Shown piece by piece: positions 25,659 to 34,900 of a DNA stretch of 64,000 nucleotides (positions within the stretch are counted from its first letter, which is position 1; the number at the start of each line of letters is the position of its first letter). Source of the DNA: Curtobacterium sp. VKM Ac-1376 (GTDB lineage Bacteria > Actinomycetota > Actinomycetes > Actinomycetales > Microbacteriaceae). A model generated the notes under the pieces. That model made no database searches, had not been told where the DNA came from, and was given only the letters and a program-made list of their open reading frames with translations. The DNA is taken from positions 57,935 to 121,934 of the forward strand of contig NZ_JADKRV010000008.1 in assembly GCF_015351025.1 (NCBI RefSeq), read 5' to 3'. Both the position numbers and the translations under genes were made by a program.

Positions 25659-26594
25659 GTGACCGTCGAGTTCGCCGACCGGCTCCCGCTCTCCCGCAAC
25701 GAACTCGACCGTGACGCCGAGTTCCGGACGACCGACGACCTCGAGCGTGTCCTGCGCGAGGACCCCGGCACCAGGTACCTGCCGGTGCACGGGGCCGAGA
25801 TGCTCCGGAACGCCGACGGCACCCTGCGGTTCGTCACCGCGGCCGAGATCCCCGACGGCACCGTGACCCTGTACCTCGGCCGTGCGGTCACGGACGCACC
25901 GGACGCCCCGGCCGGCACCCGGTTCGTCGCTGCGCTGATCGACGACGCGACGGCGGCTGCCGTCGAACCGACCGATGACGCCTGGCAGAGCCTGCGTATG
26001 TTCGGCACCGAACTGTCCCCGCGCGACCAGGGCCTGGCGGTCGAGGCCGTCGCGATGGCGAACTGGCACGCCGTGCACGGGTTCTCGCCACGCACCGGGT
26101 CGGCCACCGACGTCGTGAGCGGCGGCTGGGTCCGCCGCGACCCCGAGGGCCACGACCACTTCCCGCGCACCGATGCCGCGATCATCGTCGGGGTCGTCGA
26201 CGCCGACGACCGGATCCTGCTCGGCTCGAACGCCGCCTGGGATGCGAACCGGTACTCGCTCCTCGCCGGGTTCGTCGAGCCGGGAGAGTCCCTGGAGGAC
26301 GCGGTCCGCCGCGAGGTCTGGGAGGAATCGGGCGTCCGGGTGGAGGAACCCGAGTACCTGGGGTCGCAGCCGTGGCCGTTCCCCGCGTCGCTCATGGTCG
26401 GCTTCCGCGCGCGCGCGGTGGGCGGCGACCCGACGACCGCTCGCCCCGACGGCGTGGAGATCCTGGACGTGCGGTGGTTCTCGCGCGACGAGATCGGGAC
26501 GCGTGCCGGGGACACCCTGCTGCTGCCGGGCCGCACCTCGATCGCGCGCGTCATCATCGAGGAGTGGTACGGCGGGCCGCTGGACCTGCCGTGA
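25659..26594 (+). CDS. nudC: NAD(H) diphosphatase / RNA-decapping Nudix hydrolase
   Basis: NudC splits NADH to NMNH and AMP and can remove NAD caps from RNA. This 311-residue protein has the Nudix box GFVEPGESLEDAVRREVWEE (residues 203-222, continuing SGV) and the NADH-specific SQPWPFPAS just after it. The zinc-ribbon Cys residues of typical NudC proteins are absent: the segment reads HGFSPRTGSATDV...WVRRDPEGHDHFPRTD. The GTG at 25659 has GAGGAG about 10 nt upstream. uvrD2 starts on its stop codon (GTGA), as in M. tuberculosis Rv3199c-Rv3198c. Confidence 0.92.
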   Translation: MTVEFADRLPLSRNELDRDAEFRTTDDLERVLREDPGTRYLPVHGAEMLRNADGTLRFVTAAEIPDGTVTLYLGRAVTDAPDAPAGTRFVAALIDDATAAAVEPTDDAWQSLRMFGTELSPRDQGLAVEAVAMANWHAVHGFSPRTGSATDVVSGGWVRRDPEGHDHFPRTDAAIIVGVVDADDRILLGSNAAWDANRYSLLAGFVEPGESLEDAVRREVWEESGVRVEEPEYLGSQPWPFPASLMVGFRARAVGGDPTTARPDGVEILDVRWFSRDEIGTRAGDTLLLPGRTSIARVIIEEWYGGPLDLP

Positions 26595-28372
26595 GCGGCG
26601 TTGGCGCGGTCGGGCGCCCGCCGGGCGTTCCGTCCGGTTCCGACGCCGTCGAAATCCGACCGCCGTCGCCGGATGAACTGCTCGCCGCGCTCGACGCCGA
26701 GCAGCGCACCGTCGCCCGCACCCTGCTCGGGCCGGTCGCCGTCCTCGCCGGAGCCGGCACCGGCAAGACCCGCGCGATCACGCACCGGATCGCGTACGGG
26801 GTCGCGACCGGCACCTACGCTCCGAACCACGTCCTGGCGCTGACGTTCACCACCCGCGCGGCGGGCGAGCTGCGCTCCCGCCTGCGGTCGCTCGGCGCCG
26901 GTACCGTCCAGGCACGGACGTTCCACGCTGCTGCGATGGCGCAGCTCAGCTACTTCTGGCCGGACACCGTCGGCGGCCACGCGCCGAAGATCGTCGAGTC
27001 CAAGGGGCGGATGATCGCGCACGCCGCTGACACGGTCGGGATGCAGGTCGACACCCCCGTGCTCCGCGACCTTGCAGCCGAGGTGGAGTGGCGCAAGGTG
27101 CAGATGCTCTCCCTCGACGAGTACGAGGCCGCTGCCGCCGACCGGGTGATGCCCCGCGACACCACTCCGCGCCGCGTCATCGACCTGATGAAGGCCTACG
27201 AGCGGCTGAAGGACGACCGGCGACAGCTCGACTTCGAGGACGTCCTGCTGGCGACCCTCGGCATGGTCGAGTCCGAGCCGCGCGTGGCGTCGTACGTCCG
27301 GCAGCAGTACCGGTTCTTCGTCGTCGACGAGTACCAGGACGTCTCTCCGGTCCAGCACGACCTGCTGCGGGCATGGCTCGGCGGCCGCGACGACCTGTGT
27401 GTCGTCGGCGACGCGAGCCAGACGATCTACTCGTTCGCCGGCGCCTCGAGCGACTACCTGCTCGGGTTCGGTTCGGAGTTCCCGCGCGGCTCGGTCCTGC
27501 GGCTCGAGCGCAACTACCGTTCCACTCGCGAGGTCGTGCACGCCGCCAACACCCTGATGCGCGGTCAGCCCGGAGCGCTCGACCTGGTCGCTCAGTCCCA
27601 GGAACCCGGCCCCGAACCGGTCGTGCTGCCGTGTGTGCACGACGGTGACGAAGCCCAGACCATCGCCCGACGGATCGCGGAGCTCGTCGGTGCGGGAGCG
27701 GCCTACGGCGACTGCGCGGTGCTGTTCCGCGTCGGGGCGCAGTCCGCCGCGCTCGAGTCCGCCCTCGGCCGCAACGGGATCCCGTACCGGGTGCAGGGTG
27801 GCACCCGGTTCTTCAACCGGCCCGAGGTCAAGCTCGCCGTGCACCACATGCGCGGCGAGGCGATCCGGCAGACCGACGACGAACTCACCCGGCGGGTCCG
27901 GCTCGTGCTGCAGGTCAGCGGCTGGACGCCGACCGCGCCGGAGGGTACCGGGGCAGTCCGCGAGCAGTGGGAAGCGCTGCAGGCGATCATGGGTCTCGCC
28001 GAGGACGCACCCCACGGCACGACGATGCAGCAGTTCACCCAGGACCTCGTGGACCGTGCTGCGACCCACCACGAGCCCGAGGTCGACGCCGTCACGCTCG
28101 CGACGCTGCACTCGTCGAAGGGCCTGGAGTGGCCGCACGTGGTCATCGCCGGGGCGGCCGAGGGCCTGTTGCCGATCTCGCACGCGACGACCGACACCGA
28201 GGTCGACGAGGAGCGCCGACTGTTCTACGTCGGCCTGACACGTGCCCGCCGGTCCGTGACCATCACGTGGTCGCAACAGGGTTCCAGGCGTGGGGGAGCC
28301 CGGGCTCCGAGCCGGTTCCTGGCAGCGCTCGGCACGCACACCGCGGATGGGGCAGCACCGGCGAACGGCTGA
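26591..28372 (+). CDS. uvrD2: UvrD2-like superfamily I DNA helicase without C-terminal HRDC domain
   Basis: This 593-residue 3'-5' helicase has Walker A VLAGAGTGKTRA (about residues 51-62), ALTFTTRAAGEL, motif II VVDEYQDVSPVQ (near 243), GDASQTIYSFAGA, LERNYRSTREV, TLHSSKGLEW and motif VI YVGLTRARRSV. It stops about 30 residues later. Mycobacterial UvrD2 is about 700 residues with an HRDC domain after the motor, so that part is missing here. The GTG start overlaps the nudC stop. The last 110 nt are antisense to the converging E1-like gene. Nothing suggests a frameshift, so the short form looks native. Confidence 0.87.
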   Translation: MSGVGAVGRPPGVPSGSDAVEIRPPSPDELLAALDAEQRTVARTLLGPVAVLAGAGTGKTRAITHRIAYGVATGTYAPNHVLALTFTTRAAGELRSRLRSLGAGTVQARTFHAAAMAQLSYFWPDTVGGHAPKIVESKGRMIAHAADTVGMQVDTPVLRDLAAEVEWRKVQMLSLDEYEAAAADRVMPRDTTPRRVIDLMKAYERLKDDRRQLDFEDVLLATLGMVESEPRVASYVRQQYRFFVVDEYQDVSPVQHDLLRAWLGGRDDLCVVGDASQTIYSFAGASSDYLLGFGSEFPRGSVLRLERNYRSTREVVHAANTLMRGQPGALDLVAQSQEPGPEPVVLPCVHDGDEAQTIARRIAELVGAGAAYGDCAVLFRVGAQSAALESALGRNGIPYRVQGGTRFFNRPEVKLAVHHMRGEAIRQTDDELTRRVRLVLQVSGWTPTAPEGTGAVREQWEALQAIMGLAEDAPHGTTMQQFTQDLVDRAATHHEPEVDAVTLATLHSSKGLEWPHVVIAGAAEGLLPISHATTDTEVDEERRLFYVGLTRARRSVTITWSQQGSRRGGARAPSRFLAALGTHTADGAAPANG

Positions 28373-29120
28373 CCGACAGGTCGTCCCGCTCGAACACGAC
28401 CTGGTCCGGGTCCGCGCGCTGCGTCCGGAGCGGCATCCGCTCGACCAGCATCCGTGTCACCGCTGCGGCCACCGCCGCCGTCCGCCACGGCGACAGGGAT
28501 GCGGGCTGTCGCCCCCACACCTGCGCCGCGATGGCGGGCCACGCCGGGTCGTCGTCCACACGTGCGAACTCGGCGCACTGGAGGCACGGGCCGGCGCCCG
28601 GCACCACGAACGGGCCGAGACGGATGCGTCCGTCCCCGACCACCACCGCCAGGTGCGGCACACCCCGGCGGGTCCATGCGGCGCGGAGCGCCGGGTCCAC
28701 CACGTGGTCGGCGACCACCACGGCCAACCGGGGCTCGTGGTCGGGTAGGACGATCGGACCGCCGGGTGGCGCGGAGGTGCGGCTGACCGTCACCCCTTCG
28801 CCCGACAGGAACGACGACACGGTCTCCGCGAGGGCGCCGCTGCCGTGCACCTCGATCCGTTCGAGCGGCTCGGGCAGGACCTCGATCACCGCGGGTGACG
28901 CCGCTCCCAGCACGCGAGCAGCGACCTCCGGTGCGCAGCCCGACGCGACCGCGAGTCCGGACAGCGCATCACGCCCGGTCTCGCGGCGGAGGCCGCAGAG
29001 GAACCGTTCTTCCCCGGTCGTCGGCACGGTGACCACGGCACGCGGGGGATCGACCCCGAGCTGCACCGAGGCGGGGTCACGCCAGACGAACTCGAGCGTC
29101 GGATCGATGCGGATGCCCAT
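28263..29120 (-). CDS. E1-like (ThiF/cyclodehydratase C-domain type) protein
   Basis: This 285-residue protein has a Rossmann-type GSG turn (IEVHGSGALAETVSSFL, residues 89-105) and the E1-like run GRIRLGPFVVPGAGPCLQC. Two Cys pairs, CLQC (179, 182) and CAC (261, 263), form the zinc site of this superfamily. Such proteins activate carboxylates or bind peptide leaders in thiazole/oxazole-modified peptide pathways. No YcaO protein or precursor peptide is nearby, so that role is not supported here. The homologue in M. tuberculosis is probably Rv3196. It starts 60 nt after the zincin-like gene on the same strand. Its last 36 codons lie opposite the uvrD2 end. Confidence 0.7.
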   Translation of the reverse strand: MGIRIDPTLEFVWRDPASVQLGVDPPRAVVTVPTTGEERFLCGLRRETGRDALSGLAVASGCAPEVAARVLGAASPAVIEVLPEPLERIEVHGSGALAETVSSFLSGEGVTVSRTSAPPGGPIVLPDHEPRLAVVVADHVVDPALRAAWTRRGVPHLAVVVGDGRIRLGPFVVPGAGPCLQCAEFARVDDDPAWPAIAAQVWGRQPASLSPWRTAAVAAAVTRMLVERMPLRTQRADPDQVVFERDDLSVSRSPVLPHPRCACRALPGTGSEPGLPHAWNPVATT

Positions 29121-29180
29121 GACCCAACGGTGCCGGAATCAGCGGCACGCGTGGGGTCAAGTGGTGGATCTGTGGAGAAC

Positions 29181-30599
29181 TCAGCGGGGCTGGTCGCCGG
29201 GGCCGGGGCCGGGGTTCGTGTCGGCGTCCGGCTCGCCGTCGTCTGCGACGTGCCCGGACTCGTCCTCGTGCGGGCGAGCCCCCGTGGAGTCGTTCAGCAG
29301 GTCCTCGAGCGCCTTGTCGAACGCGTCGTCCTCGTCCGTCTGGGCTGGGTTGCGCAGCCGTGCCACCAGTGCATCCGGGGCGTCGACGTCCTCCGAGGTC
29401 GGCACGAGGTCGAAGTGCGACCACAGCGCGTCGCGCTGCTCGGCACCGAGGTCGTCCGTCACCCGCTGCCACATCGCCGCGGCTTCGCGCAGCCGACGGG
29501 GGCGCAGTTCGAGACCGACGAGCGTGGCGAACGCGGACTCCGCCGGTCCGCCGGCGGCACGACGACGACGGACCATCTCGGCGATGGCACCGGCCTTCGG
29601 CAGCCGGGCGGTCGCAGCAGCCGTCACGGTGTCGACCCAGCCCTCGACCAGGGCGAGCATGGTCTCGAGTCGGGCGAGCGCGGCGTCCTGTTCGGGCGTC
29701 CGCGGCGGGATCAGTGCGCCGGAGGCCAGTGCGTCCCGCAGCTGCTCCTGGTTCGTCGGGTCGATGTCGGCCGCGAGCTCCTCGACCCGGTCGAACGGGA
29801 TGTGGATGCCGCGCGCGTAGTCCGTGATCGACGAGATGATGTGCAGCCGGAGCCAGCGCGCTGACCGGAAGAGCCGGGCATGTGCCAGCTCGCGGACCGC
29901 CAGGTAGATACAGACCTCGTCCTCGGACACATCGAGCCCCTCCGCGAACTCGGCCACGTTCTGGGGCAGGAGTGCGGCGACCTGCTCGTCGAGGAGTGGC
30001 ACGCCGACGTCACCGCCGGACACGACCTCCTTCGACAGCTGCCCGACGACCTGGCCGAGCTGGATCGCGAAGAGCGCCCCGCCGATGCCGCGCATCGCCT
30101 TCGAGACGTCGCCCAGCATCGCCTTGAGCTGCTCCGGCGCTCGCTGGTCGATGGCCTCGGTGAGTGCATCGGCGATGCTGAAGGCCACCGGCTCGGCGAT
30201 CTGCGTCCACACCGGGGTGGTCGCCTTCGCCCACTGCTCACGCGTGTAGAGGCTCGGGGTCGCGGTCAGCTCGGCGACCGTCGTGACTTCGTCGAGCCAG
30301 AGCGCAGCGACCTGGAACGCCTGGTCGGCGGCCTGGGCGGTGGCCGGGTCGATCGGGTGTCCACCGTCGCGGGCGATCGCGGTCGCGCGTTCGGCGGTGG
30401 CCGAGAAGTCGATGCCGTCGCCGCCGGACTGGGCAGCACGTTGCAGCTGGCTCATCATGTTCGCCACGAAGGCCGGGTCGTTCGGCAGACCGGCGGCACC
30501 GGCGAGCTGCGACGGGTCGATCTGGCCCTCGCCCGAGAGCAGCTTGCGCAGCATCTCCTGGAAGTCGTCGTCCGGCCCCGGCTGTGGTTCATCAGGCAT
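29181..30599 (-). CDS. zincin-like metallopeptidase family protein (Zincin_2 type)
   Basis: This 472-residue protein matches the actinobacterial family annotated as zinc-dependent metalloprotease. Signatures are IAEPVAFSIADALTEAI, GVPLLDEQVAALLPQNVAEFAEGL, the motif AVRELAHARLF (Arg236-Glu237-x-x-His240) and ARWLRLHIISSITDYARGI. The first His of HExxH is Arg here, so peptidase activity is uncertain. The tail from residue 430 is acidic and disordered. The gene is upstream of the E1-like gene and divergent from the PDZ/S16 protease, the order seen around Rv3195 and Rv3194c. Confidence 0.8.
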   Translation of the reverse strand: MPDEPQPGPDDDFQEMLRKLLSGEGQIDPSQLAGAAGLPNDPAFVANMMSQLQRAAQSGGDGIDFSATAERATAIARDGGHPIDPATAQAADQAFQVAALWLDEVTTVAELTATPSLYTREQWAKATTPVWTQIAEPVAFSIADALTEAIDQRAPEQLKAMLGDVSKAMRGIGGALFAIQLGQVVGQLSKEVVSGGDVGVPLLDEQVAALLPQNVAEFAEGLDVSEDEVCIYLAVRELAHARLFRSARWLRLHIISSITDYARGIHIPFDRVEELAADIDPTNQEQLRDALASGALIPPRTPEQDAALARLETMLALVEGWVDTVTAAATARLPKAGAIAEMVRRRRAAGGPAESAFATLVGLELRPRRLREAAAMWQRVTDDLGAEQRDALWSHFDLVPTSEDVDAPDALVARLRNPAQTDEDDAFDKALEDLLNDSTGARPHEDESGHVADDGEPDADTNPGPGPGDQPR

Positions 30600-30775
30600 G
30601 CCGACTACGCTAATCGCTGCTCACGGGGCCGCACCTGGGACGCCCCCGTGGGAACGCCCCAACCGCTGCGCCGAGGGCGAACACCGCCGCCAGGCGCGGA
30701 TGAACGCTCCCCGCCGCCAAGCGCGGAGACCACCTGTGCCGTCGGGCGTCGGTGCCCACCCCGGAAGGACCCCGC

Positions 30776-31885
30776 GTGACCCTCTTCGCCCCCACGCCCC
30801 GTCGTCGCTCGCGTGCCCGGACGGTCGGCTGGTCGTTCCTCGTCGGCGCCGTGGTCCTGGGCTTCCTGGCGAGCCTGCTGCCGAGCCCGTACCTCATCGA
30901 GGTCCCTGGTCCGGTGTACAACACGATCGGCACGCAGGAGCAGGGAACGGGAACGGACGCGAAGGACGTCAAGCTCATCCAGGTGACCGGGCACGAGACG
31001 TACCCGACCGCCGGCGCCCTCGACATGCTCACCGTCGGCATCCAGGGCGACTCGACGAACCGTCCGTCCTGGACGAGCGTCGTCCGCGCGATCTTCACGA
31101 AGTCCGAGGCGGTCATCCCGGTCGAGGCGATCTACCCGAGCGGCACCACGACCGAGCAGGTGAACGAGCAGGACTCCGCCGACATGCAGGCGTCACAGCA
31201 GTCCGCCGTCGCCGCCGCGCTCATCCAGCAGGGCAACGACCTGCCCTCCGAACTCGAGGTCGGCACGGTCGCGACGGGGTCGGCGGCAGAGGGAGCGATC
31301 GAGAAGGGCGACGTGATCACCGCGTTCGACGGCACGTCGCTCACCACGAACGCCGACGCCTCGTCCCTCCGTGAGCTCGTGACCGAGCACGGCACATCGA
31401 CGCCGGCGACCGTCACCGTCGAGCGCGACGGTGCGACGAAGGAGATCCGCGTGACGCCGCGCAGCGAGCAGGGCACGGCGCTCCTCGGCGTCGGGGTCAC
31501 CGAGCGCTACGACTTCCCGTTCAAGGTGTCCATCCGTCTGCAGGACGTCGGAGGTCCGTCGGCCGGCATGATGTTCGCGCTCGGGGTCATCGACGAGATC
31601 ACGCCGGGCAAGCTCAACGGCGGGAAGCACGTCGCCGGCACCGGGACGATCACGGCCGACGGCGATGTCGGACCCATCGGTGGCATCCGGCAGAAGCTCT
31701 ACGGTGCGAAGGACGCGGGCGCCACGGTCTTCCTCGCACCCGCCGACAACTGCGACGAGGTCGTGGGGCACGTGCCCGACGGACTCGACGTGTACAGCGT
31801 CTCGACGCTCGACCAGGCGGTCACGGACCTGCAGACGATCGCCGACGGGAAGAGCACCGCGAAGCTCGCCCGCTGCGGTTCATGA
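30776..31885 (+). CDS. membrane-anchored PDZ / Lon-type (S16) serine protease
   Basis: This 369-residue protein has an N-terminal membrane helix (about residues 15-38) and a region with PGPVYNTIG. A PDZ domain follows (about 150-240, SAAEGAIEKGDVITAFDG). The S16 protease domain ends the protein, with the catalytic Ser in VGGPSAGMMF (Ser262) and Lys in GIRQKLYGAKDAG (Lys307). The catalytic part should lie outside the cell. The GTG at 30776 is chosen because GGAAGGA precedes it by 7 nt; an upstream GTG at 30752 lacks a site. UPF0182 follows downstream as in M. tuberculosis Rv3194c-Rv3193c. Confidence 0.88.
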   Translation: MTLFAPTPRRRSRARTVGWSFLVGAVVLGFLASLLPSPYLIEVPGPVYNTIGTQEQGTGTDAKDVKLIQVTGHETYPTAGALDMLTVGIQGDSTNRPSWTSVVRAIFTKSEAVIPVEAIYPSGTTTEQVNEQDSADMQASQQSAVAAALIQQGNDLPSELEVGTVATGSAAEGAIEKGDVITAFDGTSLTTNADASSLRELVTEHGTSTPATVTVERDGATKEIRVTPRSEQGTALLGVGVTERYDFPFKVSIRLQDVGGPSAGMMFALGVIDEITPGKLNGGKHVAGTGTITADGDVGPIGGIRQKLYGAKDAGATVFLAPADNCDEVVGHVPDGLDVYSVSTLDQAVTDLQTIADGKSTAKLARCGS

Positions 31886-31909
31886 CCCCTCTCTGAGTCC
31901 CCGTACAGC

Positions 31910-31936
31910 TTGACGTCCGCTCCGGTCCAATAGGAT
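31910..31936 (+). promoter_or_regulatory. promoter of the UPF0182 gene
   Basis: TTGACG (31910-31915) and TAGGAT (31931-31936) are 15 nt apart, slightly short for a sigma-70-type promoter. The leader to the start codon is about 55-60 nt and contains GGAG, so this gene is not leaderless. Confidence 0.45.
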
Positions 31937-31999
31937 CAATGGCACTGACGGCCCGCCGCGAGCCGGGCCCGCCGGTCCGACACGTCTGGAGCACATCAA

Positions 32000-34900
32000 G
32001 TGACGACAACCTCGACCTCCTCGGGGCGGCGTTCGCCGCGGGTCCCGATCGTGGTCACGATCATCGTGCTGGCAGCACTGGTGATCGCCTTCTTCATCTT
32101 CGCCAGCCTCTACACGGACTACGCGTGGTACGCGCAGCTCGGGTTCCAGCAGGTCCTCACGACCCGCTGGATCGCCGGAGCCCTGATGTTCCTCGCGGGC
32201 TTCCTGGGCATGGCGATCCCCGTCTTCGTGAGCATTGCGCTCGCGTTCCGGTTCCGGCCGGTCTACGCGAAGCTCAACTCGCAGCTCGACCGCTACCAGC
32301 AGGTCATCGAACCGCTGCGTCGTGCCGTGATGATCGGCATCCCGGTCGTCCTCGGCATCTTCGCCGGACTCTCCACCGCCGGTCGCTGGAGCATGGTGCT
32401 CGAGTACTTCAACCGCACCCCCTTCGGCAAGAAGGATCCGCAATTCGGCCTGGACATCGGCTTCTACGTCTTCGAACTGCCGTTCTGGCGCTCGATCGTG
32501 GCCTACTCGTCCGCCGTCGTGCTCATCGCCGGACTCGCGGCACTCGCGGCCTGCTACCTCTACGGTGCCCTGCGCTTCGGCGGTCGCGAGGTCCGGATCT
32601 CCAAGGCAGCACGTGTCCAGCTCGCCGTCACGGCAGCGCTCTACGTCGCCCTGCAGGCCGTCAGCCTCTGGCTCGACCAGTACGCGGCGCTGACGAAGTC
32701 GAACTCGCTCATCACCGGTGCCCAGTACACCGAGGTGAACGCGGTGATCCCGGGTCGCGAGATCATGGCGGGCATCGCGGCCATCGTCGCGATCCTGTTC
32801 ATCGTCACGGCGGTCATCGGCCGTTGGCGGATCTCGATCGTCGGCACGGGCCTGCTGCTCGTGGCGGCGATCGTCATCGGCGGCATCTACCCCTGGGTCG
32901 TCCAGCGCCTGCAGGTGAAGCCGTCCGAGCGCACCTTCGAGTCCGCGTACATCGAGCGGAACATCAAGGCCACGCGCGACGCCTACGGGGTGTCGGACGT
33001 CAAGGAGCAGAACTACGACGCCACGACCGAGGCGAGCTCCGGCGCCCTCGCGCAGGACGCTCAGACCACGGCGAACATCCGCCTGATCGACCCGAAGATC
33101 GTCTCCGACACCTTCAGTCAGCTGCAGCAGTACCGGCAGTACTACCAGTTCCCGGACGAGCTCGACGTCGACCGCTACGACGTCAAGGGCGAGACCGAGG
33201 ACACCGTGATCGCTGTCCGTGACATCGACCTCGAGGGCCTGAGCGCGGCCGCGAACACGCAGTACAACCGCGCGTTCGTCTACACCCACGGCTACGGCGT
33301 GACCGCGGCCTACGGCAACCAGCGCGCGAGCGACGGCAAGCCGGTGTTCCTCGAGTCCGGCATCCCGTCCAACGGAGCACTCGGAGACTTCCAGCAGCGC
33401 GTGTACTTCGGTGAGACATCGCCGCCGTACTCGATCGTCGGTGCACCCGAGGGGACGAAGGACGTCGAACTCGACTACCCGTCCGGCTCCGACGACGACA
33501 ACGGTGGCAACGCCACGACGACGTACGCCGGCGACGGAGGGCCCAGCCTCGGAAACTTCTTCGACCGGCTCGTCTACGCGGCGAAGTTCCAGTCGGAGCA
33601 GATCCTGCTGTCGGACGCGGTAAACGAGGACTCGCAGATCCTCTACGACCGCGACCCGATCACCCGCGTGCAGAAGGTCGCTCCGTACCTGACGGTCGAC
33701 AGCGACGCGTACCCGGCGGTCGTCGACCACCGCCTCCAATGGGTCGTCGACGGCTACACCACGAGTGACGCCTACCCGTACTCGCAGAGCCAGAGCCTGT
33801 CCGACAGCATCGCCGGTGCGGAGTCCTCGGCCTACCGGACCGACCAGGTGAACTACATCCGGAACTCGGTGAAGGCCACGGTCGACGCCTACACCGGCAA
33901 GGTGACGCTCTACGCCTGGGACACCGAGGATCCGGTGCTCAAGACGTGGCAGAAGATCTTCCCCACGTCGACCAAGTCCGTGTCGAGCATGAGCGCAGAG
34001 CTGCTCGACCACGTGCGCTACCCGACCGACCTGTTCAAGGTGCAGCGCTCGATCCTGGGTACCTACCACGTGACCAACGCCAACTCGTTCTACTCGGGCG
34101 ACGACGCGTGGAACACGCCGCAGGAACCCACGAGCACGGCCACGTCCGACAGTGACGCCGACAGCGCGGACACGTCGGCGAACGCCAACACGAACGCGCT
34201 GGGTGCCCAGACGACGACGACGAGTCAGGTGAACCTGCAGGACCCGTACTACCTCACGATGAAGGTCCCGGGCCAGGGGACCGCGTACTCGCTCTACACG
34301 ACCTACATCCCGCAGCAGTCGGCAGGGGCGAACAACCGCAACGTGCTCACCGGGTACCTGGCGGTGAACTCCGACGCGGGTGGCGCCGGCAAGGGCGAGA
34401 AGGGGTCGGGCTACGGCAAACTCACGCTGTTGACGATGCCGAAGACCGACAACATCCCCGGTCCAGGGCAGGTGCAGAGCCTCTTCAACGGCGACTCGAC
34501 GGTGTCGCAGGAACTGAACATCCTGAAGCGCGGTAACTCGACCGTGAAGCAGGGCAACCTGCTGACACTCCCGGTCGGCGGCGGGTTCCTGTACGTGCAG
34601 CCCGTGTACGTCCAGTCGACCTCGAGTGGTTCCTACCCGCTGCTGCAGAAGGTACTCGTGGCCTTCGGCGACAAGATCGCGTTCGAGGACACCCTCGACG
34701 AGGCGCTGAACTCGCTCTTCGGCGGCGACTCGGGTGCCGCGGCCGGTGACTCCGGTGCGAGCGGTTCGGACGGTGGGTCCTCCGATTCGGGCTCCGACTC
34801 CGACACGGGTTCGTCGGACTCCGGCTCCGACTCGGGTTCCACCGGCGCCTCGACCGGCTCCGGCACCGTCGACAACGACGCGCTGCAGCAGGCCCTGTCC

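Noticed and set aside
24923..28339. Open frame of 1138 codons antisense to nudC and uvrD2
   Set aside because: Same reason; it also overlaps the phosphotransferase-fold gene only out of register with its real frame.
28263..29120. Thiazole/oxazole-modified peptide (TOMM) gene cluster
   Set aside because: The E1-like protein is the only candidate part; no YcaO cyclodehydratase, dehydrogenase or precursor peptide is visible nearby.
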